From Elusimicrobia bacterium UBA4817 (GTDB lineage Bacteria > Elusimicrobiota > UBA8919), in NCBI GenBank assembly GCA_002402375.1, contig DHFT01000039.1, positions 13,642 through 77,641 of the forward strand: a DNA stretch of 64,000 bases. Reading direction: 5' to 3'. This document shows, one piece after another, positions 8,528-18,908 of the stretch. The notes under the pieces were generated by a model. The model had not been told where the DNA came from, searched no databases, and saw only the letters and a list, made by a program, of their open reading frames with translations. The translations under genes were made by a program, and so were the position numbers. Numbering within the stretch: position 1 is the first letter of the stretch; the number at the start of each line of letters is the position of its first letter.

Positions 8528-8936
8528 AAAATCCCGTCTTTTTGCGGTTTTCCTTTTTTAGTGATTGCAGATGTTTGTTTTTTAGAATTTTTTCCTTTGC
8601 CCGTTTGGACCGTTTTCTTTTTTGCCGTCTTATCTTTTCTATTCTCTGTTGTTCCTTGCTTTTTATCCCAAGCAGCATCCGTTCAATTTTATCCGTCAGT
8701 ATGCGTCTTGCAATAAAACGGTTCAATAACTGCGACCGTTCCCGCTGGCATTTTATTTCAATTCCGGTCGGAGTATGTTTCAGATAAACGCAAGTTGACA
8801 CTTTGTTAAGATTTTGTCCGCCCTTGCCGCTTGACCGCAAAAATTTTTCTTCAATATCTTTTTCGTATATGCCCAGTTTAAGCATTTTCTCTTCAAGCGA
8901 TTTTTGTTTTTGCGAATTTATTCCGAGGTTAATCAT
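8520..8936 (-). CDS. Release-factor-like GGQ domain protein
   Basis: 138 residues from the ATG at 8936, which overlaps the thioesterase stop as ATGA; an upstream in-frame start at 8999 would lie deep in that gene and is rejected. The protein has the RF-1 catalytic domain with RSSGKGGQNLNKV, whose GGQ releases peptide from tRNA on the ribosome. The tail is very basic (KRKRSKRAKEKILKNKH), as in ribosome-rescue factors of the ArfB/YaeJ type. It lacks a codon-recognition domain. It resembles the short RF-like proteins found in several phyla; whether it rescues stalled ribosomes here is inferred. Confidence 0.85.
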   Translation of the reverse strand: MINLGINSQKQKSLEEKMLKLGIYEKDIEEKFLRSSGKGGQNLNKVSTCVYLKHTPTGIEIKCQRERSQLLNRFIARRILTDKIERMLLGIKSKEQQRIEKIRRQKRKRSKRAKEKILKNKHLQSLKKENRKKTGFYE

Positions 8937-9305
8937 AATTTTAATTTTCCGATAATGTCGTCGGCAATTCTCTGCGGTTTTAAGTTTGAATTGACGCATA
9001 CAAGCGTGGTTTTTCCGGTGACGAGCATTCGTTTTGTCTCTTTTTCTTCAATTCTGTATGAGAGTTCCAGACGGGTGCCGGCAGCAGATTCAAGTTGTGT
9101 TTGAATAATAATTGTTTCGCCGTATCTTGCGGGTGATTTATAATCTAATTCGGCGTGTGCAACAACAAACAGAATTCCCTGTTCGGCGAGTTGTTTAACG
9201 CTTATGTCTTTTTCCAAAAACCACTCGGTTCTTGCCCTCTCAAAATATGTTAGGTAATTGGCATAATAAACTAGGCCGCCGCAATCGGTGTCCTGATAAT
9301 AAATT

Positions 9306-9316
<11 letters not shown>
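8933..9316 (-). CDS. ybgC: Acyl-CoA thioesterase, YbgC / 4HBT family
   Basis: 127 residues with the hot-dog-fold signature IYYQDTDCGGLVYYANYLTYFERART near the N-terminus, including the catalytic Asp (YQDTD). Family members hydrolyse acyl-CoA or acyl-ACP thioesters. In many Gram-negatives ybgC is linked to tol-pal, but no tol genes are seen here. It overlaps mazG by 11 bases and the GGQ protein by 4. Confidence 0.88.
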
Positions 9317-11798
<2,482 letters not shown>

Positions 11799-11806
11799 CT
11801 GTGCAT

Positions 11807-12217
11807 TTATTTGATTTTTCGTTTTGCTTTTATTTTATCCAGAATACCGTTAACAAATTTTCCGGATTCATCCGTGGAAAAATCTTTTGCAAGTTCTATT
11901 GCTTCGTTTATTACTGCCTTCGGGGGTGTAGAAAGAGCATAGAGCAGTTCGTAAGAAGCAAGTCGCAAAATTGCCCTATCAACGGCGGCCATTCTATCAA
12001 TATCCCAATTTTCCGCCGTCTGTTTTAGCAGTTCGTTTATTTCATCAAGATTTGCAATCGTTCCGTCAATAAGTTCCTGCGCGAATGCAACAATGTCCTT
12101 ATCATAATTTTTTGTCTGCCAGAACGCTTTTTCTGCTTCTGCTTTGGTCAATTTACAGACATCCACAGCGTAGAGTATTTGCATTGCGCATTCTCGCGAT
12201 ATTCTTCTTGAACCCAT
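11807..12217 (-). CDS. nusB: Transcription antitermination protein NusB
   Basis: 136 residues, normal length, all-helical. It begins [19 protein letters not shown] and carries the conserved [16 protein letters not shown] and [28 protein letters not shown]. NusB with NusE binds boxA RNA and supports rRNA antitermination. Its position directly after ribH is common in bacteria. A hairpin repeat separates the two genes here. Confidence 0.96.
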   Translation of the reverse strand: MGSRRISRECAMQILYAVDVCKLTKAEAEKAFWQTKNYDKDIVAFAQELIDGTIANLDEINELLKQTAENWDIDRMAAVDRAILRLASYELLYALSTPPKAVINEAIELAKDFSTDESGKFVNGILDKIKAKRKIK

Positions 12218-12276
12218 TTTTTTGCTCCATCAATTCATTCCCCGACGATATAAGAGACCCTTCACTTCGTTCAGGG

Positions 12277-12306
12277 TGACACTGTTGAGAAAGTTCAACA
12301 GTGTCA
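12277..12306. repeat. Hairpin repeat at the ribH stop codon
   Basis: A perfect 12-base stem (TGACACTGTTGA with its complement) and a five-base loop. The ribH stop codon lies in one arm. It is followed by TTCACTTCGTTCAGGG-type sequence (12259-12276), so the whole looks like a dispersed REP-like element. There is no T-run, so it is not a standard terminator. Confidence 0.7.
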
Positions 12307-12771
12307 TTTTATTACAGTATTCAGATTTGCCATCTCTATTGCCGTCATTGCTGCCTCGGCGCCTTTGTTGCCGGATTTTGTCCCTGCCCGTTCAATTGCC
12401 TGCTCAAGATTATCCGTCGTAATAACTCCGAAAACCGCCGGCACGCCGGTTTTAAGTCCGGTTGATGCAATCCCTTTTGTTACCTCCGCTGCGATATAAT
12501 CAAAATGCGGCGTGTCGCCTTTTATGACCGCGCCCAGACAAATCACAGCGTCATATTTTTTTGACGATGCGAGTTTGTTTGCCGCAAACGGAATTTCAAA
12601 AGAGCCCGGCACCCAAACGATGTCCAGATTTTTTTCGTCGGCATCGTGCCGTTTAAGCGCATCCAAACATCCGTCTAAAAGTTTGGAAGTGATGAATTCG
12701 TTGAACCTTGAAATCACAATTCCAAATTTCAATCCCTTTGCCACTAGTTTCCCTTCAAAAACCTTTCCCAT
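12304..12771 (-). CDS. ribH: 6,7-dimethyl-8-ribityllumazine synthase
   Basis: Condenses 3,4-dihydroxybutanone-4-phosphate with the ribitylaminopyrimidine to give lumazine. 155 residues, typical. It has [19 protein letters not shown] near residue 22, the substrate-binding [11 protein letters not shown] and [15 protein letters not shown] with the catalytic His. RibH subunits form an icosahedral or pentameric shell. Last rib gene of the operon under the FMN riboswitch. Confidence 0.97.
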   Translation of the reverse strand: MGKVFEGKLVAKGLKFGIVISRFNEFITSKLLDGCLDALKRHDADEKNLDIVWVPGSFEIPFAANKLASSKKYDAVICLGAVIKGDTPHFDYIAAEVTKGIASTGLKTGVPAVFGVITTDNLEQAIERAGTKSGNKGAEAAMTAIEMANLNTVIK

Positions 12772-12794
12772 AACACCCCCATTTAACGGCTAAC

Positions 12795-12857
12795 GGCGTG
12801 AGAAAGTGAAAAAGAGAGAAAGTAAGAAAGTTAAAACCTTTTTACCTTTTCACGCCT
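12795..12857. repeat. Imperfect inverted repeat between ribBA and ribH
   Basis: Arms GGCGTGAGAAAGTG and CTTTTTACCTTTTCACGCC are complementary with a few mismatches. Between them lie short GAAAGT-type tandem units. The segment fills most of the ribBA-ribH spacer. It could be a dispersed repeat or an attenuating hairpin; no T-run is evident. Confidence 0.55.
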
Positions 12858-12875
12858 TTTGCCTTTTCTATTCTT

Positions 12876-14078
12876 TTATAGCAAATGTCCGCATTTTTCC
12901 TTTTTAGTTTTCAGGTATCTTTCTGCAAATTTTGATTTAGGTTTTATTTTTATAGGGAGCCGGTTTACAACTTTTAGTCCGTAGCCCTCAAGTCCGATAA
13001 TCTTTTTCGGGTTGTTGGTTAAAAGTTTTATGGTTGAAAGCCCTAAATCTACAAGTATCTGCGCACCTATTCCGTAATCCCGTAAATCAGGTTTGAAACC
13101 CAGTTGTATATTTGCTTCCACGGTGTCATAACCCCTGTCTTGTAATTCATATGCTTTTATTTTATTCAGTAATCCGATACCTCTTCCCTCCTGATGCATA
13201 TATAATAAAACGCCGGTTCCTTGTTTTTGGATGATCTGCATTGATTTTTCCAACTGTTCGCCGCAATCGCACCGCAGCGAATGAAAAGCGTCGCCGGTTA
13301 AACAGGATGAATGCACTCTGACAATAACATTTTTTTTATTTTTGATATCTCCTTTTACCATCGCCAGATGATTTTCTTTTTTTAATTTATCCTGATATAA
13401 GTGAAGTATGAAATTGCCGTATCTCGTAGGAAAGTTTGGAATCGTTACTATTTTTTCAACAAGTTTTTCCGTCTGCCGTCTGTATTCAATAATCTGTGCT
13501 ATTGTAATTATTTTTAATTTATGTTTTTTTGAGAATTTTAGAAGTTGCGTCATTCTTGCCATAGTCCCGTCTTCGTTCATTATTTCGCAAATTACGCTTG
13601 ACGGATAAAGCCCTGAAATTTTTGCCATATCCACGCCGGATTCCGTATGTCCCGCTCTGACCAGCACTCCGCCTTCTTTATAACGCAGCGGAAAAATATG
13701 CCCCGGTTTTATTAAGTCGTCCGGTTTCGTTTTAGGATTAATAATTGTTTTAACCGTCTGCGCCCTGTCGTGTGCCGAAATGCCGGTGGTTATTCCTTTT
13801 TTTGAGTCAACCGAGACGGTGAATGCGGCTTCCTTTACTTCAAGTCCGCTTGTTACCATCGGATGAAGTTCCAACTCGTCAAGTCGTTTTCCTTCCATAG
13901 CAATGCATATTAAACCCCGTCCTTCCTTCGCCATAAAATTTATTTTTTCAGGAGTGATTTTTTCGGAAGCATAAACTATATCGCCTTCATTTTCCCTTGC
14001 CGGGTCGTCAACGATTATAACTGCTTTGCCTTTTTTGAAATCTTTTATCGCTTCTTTAATATCAGAAAATTCAATCAT
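12876..14078 (-). CDS. ribBA: DHBP synthase / GTP cyclohydrolase II
   Basis: Bifunctional enzyme supplying both riboflavin precursors. 400 residues. The N-terminal RibB domain (about 1-200) contains DDPARENEGDIVYA and RAGHTESGVDMAKISGL. The C-terminal RibA domain (about 205-400) contains the zinc ligands in CLTGDAFHSLRCDCGEQL, the YMHQEGRGIGLLNKI motif and RDYGIGAQILVDLG. Both active sites look intact. It overlaps ribE by 8 bases. Confidence 0.98.
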   Translation of the reverse strand: MIEFSDIKEAIKDFKKGKAVIIVDDPARENEGDIVYASEKITPEKINFMAKEGRGLICIAMEGKRLDELELHPMVTSGLEVKEAAFTVSVDSKKGITTGISAHDRAQTVKTIINPKTKPDDLIKPGHIFPLRYKEGGVLVRAGHTESGVDMAKISGLYPSSVICEIMNEDGTMARMTQLLKFSKKHKLKIITIAQIIEYRRQTEKLVEKIVTIPNFPTRYGNFILHLYQDKLKKENHLAMVKGDIKNKKNVIVRVHSSCLTGDAFHSLRCDCGEQLEKSMQIIQKQGTGVLLYMHQEGRGIGLLNKIKAYELQDRGYDTVEANIQLGFKPDLRDYGIGAQILVDLGLSTIKLLTNNPKKIIGLEGYGLKVVNRLPIKIKPKSKFAERYLKTKKEKCGHLL

Positions 14079-14694
14079 AAAATCCCGCCTTTTTTAGAGT
14101 TTCAAGTGTTATTTTATTTTTTTCTTTTTGTTGCAAAACATATTTTGCAAGAATGTCGGTTTCCAAATTAACGGTATCTCCGTTTTTTTTTTCTTTAAGT
14201 GTCGTGTTATTTAATGTATGAGGAATTATTGCCGTTGAAAATGAATTTGTTTTTTTTTCCGCTACCGTTAAACTGATTCCGTCAATAGCCACCGAACCCT
14301 TTTCTGCGATATATTTTGACAGATTTTCAGGTATTGAAAATTGCCAAATTTCCGAATTCCCCGATTTTTTTATTTTTAATATTTTTCCGGTTCCGTCAAT
14401 GTGTCCCGTAACGAAATGTCCGCCTAATTTACCGTCGGATTTTAATGCTCTTTCAAGATTAATAATGCTTCCAATTTTTAATTCTCCCAAATTTGTTTTT
14501 TTTAAGGTTTCTTCGGAAATGTCAGCCGTGAACTCGTGAACTCGTGAACTCGCTAAATCGCTAACTGTCAAACAAATACCGCTAACACAAATACTGTCGC
14601 CAATGTTTATATCATCAAGTTTTGTCTCGACGGTAATTTGTGTTTTATTTATTTTTTTTACAGTTCCTAAATCTTCAATTATTCCAGTGAACAT
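14071..14694 (-). CDS. ribE: Riboflavin synthase, alpha subunit
   Basis: Dismutates two lumazines to riboflavin. 207 residues from the ATG at 14694 (MFTGIIEDLG, the canonical family start). A frame opening at 14742 would overlap the PHP gene and is rejected. Two lumazine-binding repeats are visible: one from the start through GDSICVSGICLTV, the second around GGHFVTGHIDGTGKI and GSVAIDGISLTV. An eight-base repeat (14527-14565) in the first repeat encodes ASSRVHEF. The gene starts 4 bases after the PHP gene stop. Confidence 0.97.
   Translation of the reverse strand: MFTGIIEDLGTVKKINKTQITVETKLDDINIGDSICVSGICLTVSDLASSRVHEFTADISEETLKKTNLGELKIGSIINLERALKSDGKLGGHFVTGHIDGTGKILKIKKSGNSEIWQFSIPENLSKYIAEKGSVAIDGISLTVAEKKTNSFSTAIIPHTLNNTTLKEKKNGDTVNLETDILAKYVLQQKEKNKITLETLKKAGFYD
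14527..14565. repeat. In-frame 8-bp tandem repeat in ribE
   Basis: Units of GTGAACTC then CGCTAAAT on the plus strand, translated as LASSRVHEF after the conserved GICLTV strand. Confidence 0.85.
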
Positions 14695-14698
14695 AGTT

Positions 14699-15712
14699 TT
14701 ACACAAAGAGCGGGTTTGAAAAAATCCAGGGTTTGAAGCCAAATTTTTTCAGATAACATTCGCATCTGTATACGCCGTTTCCTTCGGTTTTTACTACTAA
14801 TGTATCAGAAAAACTTTCTGCGAACAAGTTTCCGTTTTTAATGATTTTTATTTTTGCCGCCCTTGGTATTTTAACGGTTATTTTATCATTTTCCCTGTAA
14901 AATTGAAAGCCCCTTGCATTTGAAAAATAATCGTTTGAGATAAAAGATTTTCCGTTTTTTAATGCGTTGTGAATCTTTTCAATATCAGAATCATTTTTTG
15001 AAAACGGCTCATCTATCGTTATATGAGTTCGTATAGTTCTAAATGCAAAGTCAAACGGGAAAATCTTTAAGTTAATGCCCAAATACTTCCTGGTGCTTTC
15101 ATGGTTGTCAATTTCCCCTATCCCGTATTTTTTATTCGCTTCGCTCACCCCCGATTGAAATCGGGGGCTACAAGTTATGTCATCCCATCTTCTGAGTGTT
15201 TCTTTTTTGGGACCTTTAAGAAAATGTGCCGGGAATAGATAACTCAAAAGTGCCGTCGGATAATTTTTCAATGTCTTCTGCCAGTCGGTCTGCAAATCCC
15301 ATATACAAAAGCCGGTGTAATTTTTAACGTTCCAGTCATTCCATCGGTATGATTTTATATCAAACTTTTTGTTGCCCTCGTGGTCGGGATGTGCGATAAA
15401 ACCGTACCCGCCCTGACGGTTCACTTCGTCAATATATTTTTGCGGATTATTTTCCTGTTTATCAACAACAACTGCATTTTTTATGTCAAAAGCGAGATAA
15501 TGATTATATCTGGGAGAAATTTCTTCCCCGACAATAACAAGGGTGTTTTTATGCCAGCCCTCGTATTTTTTTGCTTCAATTGAAAAATGGTCTGTTACGA
15601 CGATGAAATCAAGTCCGCATCTGTTAGCCGATTCAATAATTTCCTCCGGTTTCCTGTGTCCGTCAAACGAATAAAAGGAATGAATATGAATTGCCCCGCA
15701 GTAATCAAACAT
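14699..15712 (-). CDS. PHP-domain metallohydrolase in the rib operon
   Basis: 337 residues. PHP metal-binding motifs are visible: AIHIHSFYSFDGH at the N-terminus, VVTDHFS near residue 40 and GFIAHPDHEG near residue 105. Family members hydrolyse phosphoesters. It lies between ribD (8-base overlap) and ribE (4-base gap), so it is under the FMN riboswitch. A role in riboflavin synthesis, such as removing the phosphate from the RibD product, is attractive but unproven. A dispersed hairpin element at 15134-15175 is translated inside it as TCSPRFQSGVSEANKK. Confidence 0.85.
   Translation of the reverse strand: MFDYCGAIHIHSFYSFDGHRKPEEIIESANRCGLDFIVVTDHFSIEAKKYEGWHKNTLVIVGEEISPRYNHYLAFDIKNAVVVDKQENNPQKYIDEVNRQGGYGFIAHPDHEGNKKFDIKSYRWNDWNVKNYTGFCIWDLQTDWQKTLKNYPTALLSYLFPAHFLKGPKKETLRRWDDITCSPRFQSGVSEANKKYGIGEIDNHESTRKYLGINLKIFPFDFAFRTIRTHITIDEPFSKNDSDIEKIHNALKNGKSFISNDYFSNARGFQFYRENDKITVKIPRAAKIKIIKNGNLFAESFSDTLVVKTEGNGVYRCECYLKKFGFKPWIFSNPLFV
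15134..15175. repeat. GAGCGAAGCGAA hairpin element inside the PHP gene
   Basis: On the minus strand: TTGTAG, then a CCCCCGATT…AATCGGGGG hairpin, then TGAGCGAAGCGAA. The same layout with a different stem lies in the cobO leader (52918-52965). Here it is in frame within coding sequence. Confidence 0.85.
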
Positions 15713-16775
15713 TTAAATATCCCTCAAACAAAAAATCTTCTTCTATTTTTTCTACAGATATATTTTTAACGTCCGCGGCATTTTTTACGTATTCCGTACT
15801 GTTAATAATTTTAGGACAGATAAAAAACATAATTTTATCAACTAATTTTTCTTTAAGAAATGATTTGGCAACCGTTTCTCCGCCTTCAACAATCAGCGAC
15901 GAAATACTCATTTTGCCGAGTTTAACCAGCAATTTTTTAATATCCAGAAAATTGTTTTTTAATGGGAGTTCAATTATCCCTATACCCATTTTTTTAAGTT
16001 TTTCTTTTTTAACTCTGTTTGAATTTATTGATGTTGCAATTATCGTTTTTGACTTACCGTTTAGTACATTTGTACTAAATGGAATTTTTAATCCGGTATC
16101 AAGAATTACTCTGACAGGATTTTTTCCTTTTCCGTGTGATGTCAGTTTCGGGTTGTCTTTTAATACAGTATTTATTCCAACCAGTATAGCATCGGTTCGG
16201 CTTCGTAATTGATGAACGGTTTCTCTGGATTTTTCAGAACTGAGCCATTTTGAATCTCCGCTCTCCGTTTTTGTTTTACCGTCTAAAGAGTATGCCATTT
16301 TAAGAATTACAAAGGGCGTTTTTGTTTTGATGTATTTTATGTATGTCTCGTTTAATTTTTTTGCTTCTTTTTCCATCACACTCACTTTACACTTTACACC
16401 TTTCACTTTCAACTGTCTTATCCCTTTCCCGCCAACCGCCGGGTTCGGGTCTTTTGTTGCGATAACAACTTTTTTTATGCCGCTATTTATTATCTGCGGT
16501 ACACAAGGCGGAGTTTTTTTATTGTAATGACAGCATGGCTCCAAGTTAACATACATCGTCGCATCTTTCGGGTTTTTACATTTTTTTAATGCCTCAACTT
16601 CCGCATGTGGCCCGCCAAAATATTTATGATAACCTGTTGAAAGAATTTTTCCGTTTTTTACGATTACACAACCGACCATAGGATTCGGACTGACTTTACC
16701 TTGTCCTTTTTTAGCAAGTTTTATTACCAATTGCATAAATTTTCTGTCTTCGTCTGTGTAATCTGTTTTTTTCAT
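15705..16775 (-). CDS. ribD: Riboflavin deaminase / reductase RibD
   Basis: Deaminates and then reduces the pyrimidine intermediate of riboflavin synthesis. 356 residues, normal. The deaminase domain has VSPNPMVGCVIVKNG, the catalytic GGPHAEVEAL and zinc ligands in EPCCHYNKKTPPC. The C-terminal reductase domain contains DGKTKTESGDSKW and IVEGGETVAKSF. The first ten residues (MKKTDYTDED) are encoded by a CACAGATT-type repeat, so the start may have been replaced by repeat insertion. A tandem repeat at 16379-16414 encodes LKVKGVKCKVSV. First gene behind the FMN riboswitch. Confidence 0.97.
   Translation of the reverse strand: MKKTDYTDEDRKFMQLVIKLAKKGQGKVSPNPMVGCVIVKNGKILSTGYHKYFGGPHAEVEALKKCKNPKDATMYVNLEPCCHYNKKTPPCVPQIINSGIKKVVIATKDPNPAVGGKGIRQLKVKGVKCKVSVMEKEAKKLNETYIKYIKTKTPFVILKMAYSLDGKTKTESGDSKWLSSEKSRETVHQLRSRTDAILVGINTVLKDNPKLTSHGKGKNPVRVILDTGLKIPFSTNVLNGKSKTIIATSINSNRVKKEKLKKMGIGIIELPLKNNFLDIKKLLVKLGKMSISSLIVEGGETVAKSFLKEKLVDKIMFFICPKIINSTEYVKNAADVKNISVEKIEEDFLFEGYLNV
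16379..16414. repeat. In-frame 7-bp tandem repeat in ribD
   Basis: Degenerate ACTTTAC units on the plus strand, translated as LKVKGVKCKVSV at the end of the deaminase domain. Confidence 0.75.
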
Positions 16776-16795
16776 CTGTGTAATTTGTGTTCTAT
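16750..16795. repeat. CACAGATT-family repeat overlapping the ribD start
   Basis: The minus strand reads ACACAAATTACACAGATG, a run of A, then ACAGATTACACAGACGAAG. This matches the repeat family at 11707 and 39590 and contains the ribD ATG at 16775. Confidence 0.7.
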
Positions 16796-16798
16796 AAA

Positions 16799-16829
16799 TA
16801 AAAAATCCCCAATTTGTCTTCGGGGTTTA
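16799..16829 (-). terminator. Intrinsic terminator of the FMN riboswitch
   Basis: A stem pairing AAACCCC with GGGGATTT, followed by a run of T on the minus strand, 24 bases before ribD. It lies downstream of the aptamer and so probably acts as its expression platform. Confidence 0.8.
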
Positions 16830-16867
16830 TTGGGCGAATAAATTCACCTTTACAAAAAACATATTAT

Positions 16868-17010
16868 ACTCTTCTATCATCCGGACTTTACCGTCGGTAT
16901 CTGAATTTCACAGATTCGGTCCCGAACATTTTTAATAAAAAATGTGAGAGATTAGCGGACTTTTACCGCCGGTCGGGAATTCCTGTTTAGGTCACCCCAC
17001 CCCGAAGAGT
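16868..17010 (-). promoter_or_regulatory. FMN riboswitch (RFN element)
   Basis: The minus strand carries the conserved core in order: TCTTCGGGGTGGGGTGA, ATTCCCGACCGGCGGT, AGTCCGC, GGTCGG-type arm, ACCGACGGTAAAGTCCGG and GATAGAAGAGT. The ends ACTCTTC and GAAGAGT pair as P1. When FMN binds, transcription of ribD-PHP-ribE-ribBA-ribH would stop at the terminator at 16799. Confidence 0.96.
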
Positions 17011-17016
17011 AATGTA

Positions 17017-17044
17017 ATTATACAAAAAATAAAATAAATGTCAA
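17017..17044 (-). promoter_or_regulatory. Promoter of the rib operon
   Basis: Consensus TTGACA (17044-17039), a 16-base spacer and consensus TATAAT (17022-17017) on the minus strand, just ahead of the FMN aptamer. The -35 overlaps the 3' end of the upstream PorV-like gene. Confidence 0.88.
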
Positions 17045-17964
17045 TTAAATTTTTTGGAAAAAGAAATATAAGTGGTTCTGTCAAACACGCTGTTGACGGC
17101 ACTTGCAAAATCAAATCCGAAATCCTTCCATAGTATTCCGATCCCGAAATTTGTTCCGTTAATTTTTCCCGCTTTGTTGAGATATCCGCCTCTTAAAAAA
17201 AGCCAGTTGAGGTAAGAGTACTCGCCGCTGAATCTCGGACGGAATATATCATCTTTTTCCCGTAAAAAATCAAAAGATACGTCAAAATTATTTTCGCGGT
17301 TATTTAACAGGGTATATGACAGTCCGCATCGGACGGAACTTGGCAGGTCGTCTTTTACAGGGTCGTTGGAATAAATGACCTTTGTTCCGAAATTTTCGCC
17401 GGAAAATCCGAGTTTAAGATTTCTTACAAAATCAACTTTATATAAAATTCCGAAATCAATTGCTTGGGCGTTCCCGATAGTTTTTCCAAAAATGGGATTT
17501 TTTTCATATCTGTAAATGTATTTTAGATTTATTCCGAAGGAGAGATTGTGAAAAAGATTTCTTCCATAGGCGACAGAAAACGCCCAGTCGTTCCATATCA
17601 GTTCGCCCATATCGTAGTTAAATTCGTCGGTAACGGGTATCGGGGTAATTCTGTAACTTAATATGCCGATAGCCATGGCGCCATGTTTTTTTAGCGACAA
17701 CAGTCCGCCGAGATACTGCATAACGGCATCGCCTTGAGGCGCCGGCGAATGGGAAAAAGTTATTTCGCTTTCCGAATCCGCAATGCCTGCCGGATTATGA
17801 AAAAATGATGATGCGTCTAATTTTGTTGCGGCGGATGTTTCAGCTAAAGAAATTATTCTTGCGCCTCCTGCCAGTTTCAGAAAATCGGCGCCGGTGTGAG
17901 TGGAAGCGTAGAGGCAATTAAAAATTAAAAATGGAAAATTAAAAATTAAAATGATTGTTTTCAT
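17041..17964 (-). CDS. PorV/PorQ-like outer-membrane barrel protein (copy 2)
   Basis: 307 residues with an N-terminal signal sequence (hydrophobic to about residue 20) and a beta-barrel pattern of alternating aromatic strands. It has LAGGARIISLAETSAA and SSFFHNPAGIADSESEITFSHS, the hallmark of the PorV/PorQ (UPF0164) family. In type IX secretion PorV carries substrates at the outer membrane. It overlaps the upstream paralogue by one base and ends at the rib promoter. Its signal peptide is encoded by ATTAAAA-type repeats. Confidence 0.85.
   Translation of the reverse strand: MKTIILIFNFPFLIFNCLYASTHTGADFLKLAGGARIISLAETSAATKLDASSFFHNPAGIADSESEITFSHSPAPQGDAVMQYLGGLLSLKKHGAMAIGILSYRITPIPVTDEFNYDMGELIWNDWAFSVAYGRNLFHNLSFGINLKYIYRYEKNPIFGKTIGNAQAIDFGILYKVDFVRNLKLGFSGENFGTKVIYSNDPVKDDLPSSVRCGLSYTLLNNRENNFDVSFDFLREKDDIFRPRFSGEYSYLNWLFLRGGYLNKAGKINGTNFGIGILWKDFGFDFASAVNSVFDRTTYISFSKKFN
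17913..17962. repeat. ATTAAAA repeats encoding a signal peptide
   Basis: Degenerate AATTAAAA units encode the hydrophobic IILIFNFPFLIFN core of the PorV-like signal peptide. A similar repeat-built leader lies at 18793-18900 in the upstream paralogue. Confidence 0.65.
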
Positions 17965-18908
17965 TAAAATTTGCAGTTCAGCGTAAATCTGTTAACGTCG
18001 GTCAATTTTTCATGTGAGGTGAATGAGTAGTCAATGGAGATTATTTTTGCCGAAAATCCCGCACCGAAAGAATAGTTCTGCAATGTTGTATATCCCGCCC
18101 GCAGTTTGAAATTTTTGACGGCGTTAAGTTCAACTCCCAAATTACCGTTCAAGATATTTTCTCTCTGTCTAACCCCGTCAACGGACAAAAGCAGTTTATC
18201 AAAATTCCTGCTTATTCCCAGTCGCAATTCCGACGGTAAAACGTCCTTTTCGCCGCCGAATGAAATTTTACTGCCTACATTTCTTATACAAAAACCGAAA
18301 TCAAAAGGCAGGTTGTAGCCGGAATATAATAATCCCAAATCCGCCGCAATTGCCGTTGCCGATTCCCCTGCCAGTTTCTCGTTCAGATATTTTACGGTTA
18401 TTCCTGCATCCAAAGGATAGATTTTTCTTGCGTAGGAAATACCGGCGACCGCGTCGCTGTTTAAGAATTCGTCCCGTCCTATTCCGCGTTCATCTCTTTC
18501 AACATCTTTTGATGACAGATATTTTAATGTTATGCCGATGTTTCCTTTAATTTTTTGGATGTATGTTGAGAACTTCATATCCTCAAGATTGACATCTTCA
18601 AAATATTCCGAATGCGAAAAAGAAAAATTATAGTCGGGCAGGTTTGAAATTGCTGCGGGATTAAAATCCAACGCTCCAAGATTTTCCGATAAGGATGTGA
18701 CCGCTTCCGCCATGGCGGATGTTTTTGCCTCGGGGCTGATTCGTAGCAACAGTCCGGCAGATGTTCCGGTGTCAGAGGCAGAGAACAAAGTTAAAGGTAT
18801 AAGGTTAAAGGTTAAAATAAAGCAGATGAAAAATGAAAAATGAAAAGTTGAAATTTTGGCAGTATTTAGACCTTTAACTTTTAATTTTAACCTTCTTTTT
18901 ATTTTCAT
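17964..18908 (-). CDS. PorV/PorQ-like outer-membrane barrel protein (copy 1)
   Basis: 314 residues, a paralogue of the next gene. After a long N-terminus (basic head, hydrophobic core about 25-45) come LLRISPEAKTSAMAEAVTSL and LDFNPAAISNLPDYNFSFSHSEYF, the PorV/PorQ pattern, then barrel strands to the end. The start overlaps the C11 peptidase stop by 4 bases, so peptidase and barrel are translationally coupled. The coding sequence of the leader is built of AAAGGTTAAA/GAAAAATG-type repeats, and an internal ATG could be the true start. Confidence 0.83.
   Translation of the reverse strand: MKIKRRLKLKVKGLNTAKISTFHFSFFICFILTFNLIPLTLFSASDTGTSAGLLLRISPEAKTSAMAEAVTSLSENLGALDFNPAAISNLPDYNFSFSHSEYFEDVNLEDMKFSTYIQKIKGNIGITLKYLSSKDVERDERGIGRDEFLNSDAVAGISYARKIYPLDAGITVKYLNEKLAGESATAIAADLGLLYSGYNLPFDFGFCIRNVGSKISFGGEKDVLPSELRLGISRNFDKLLLSVDGVRQRENILNGNLGVELNAVKNFKLRAGYTTLQNYSFGAGFSAKIISIDYSFTSHEKLTDVNRFTLNCKF

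Noticed and set aside
15691..16212. Plus-strand frame of 173 residues opposite ribD
   Set aside because: Shadow of ribD; Ser/Phe-rich composition typical of antisense frames here.
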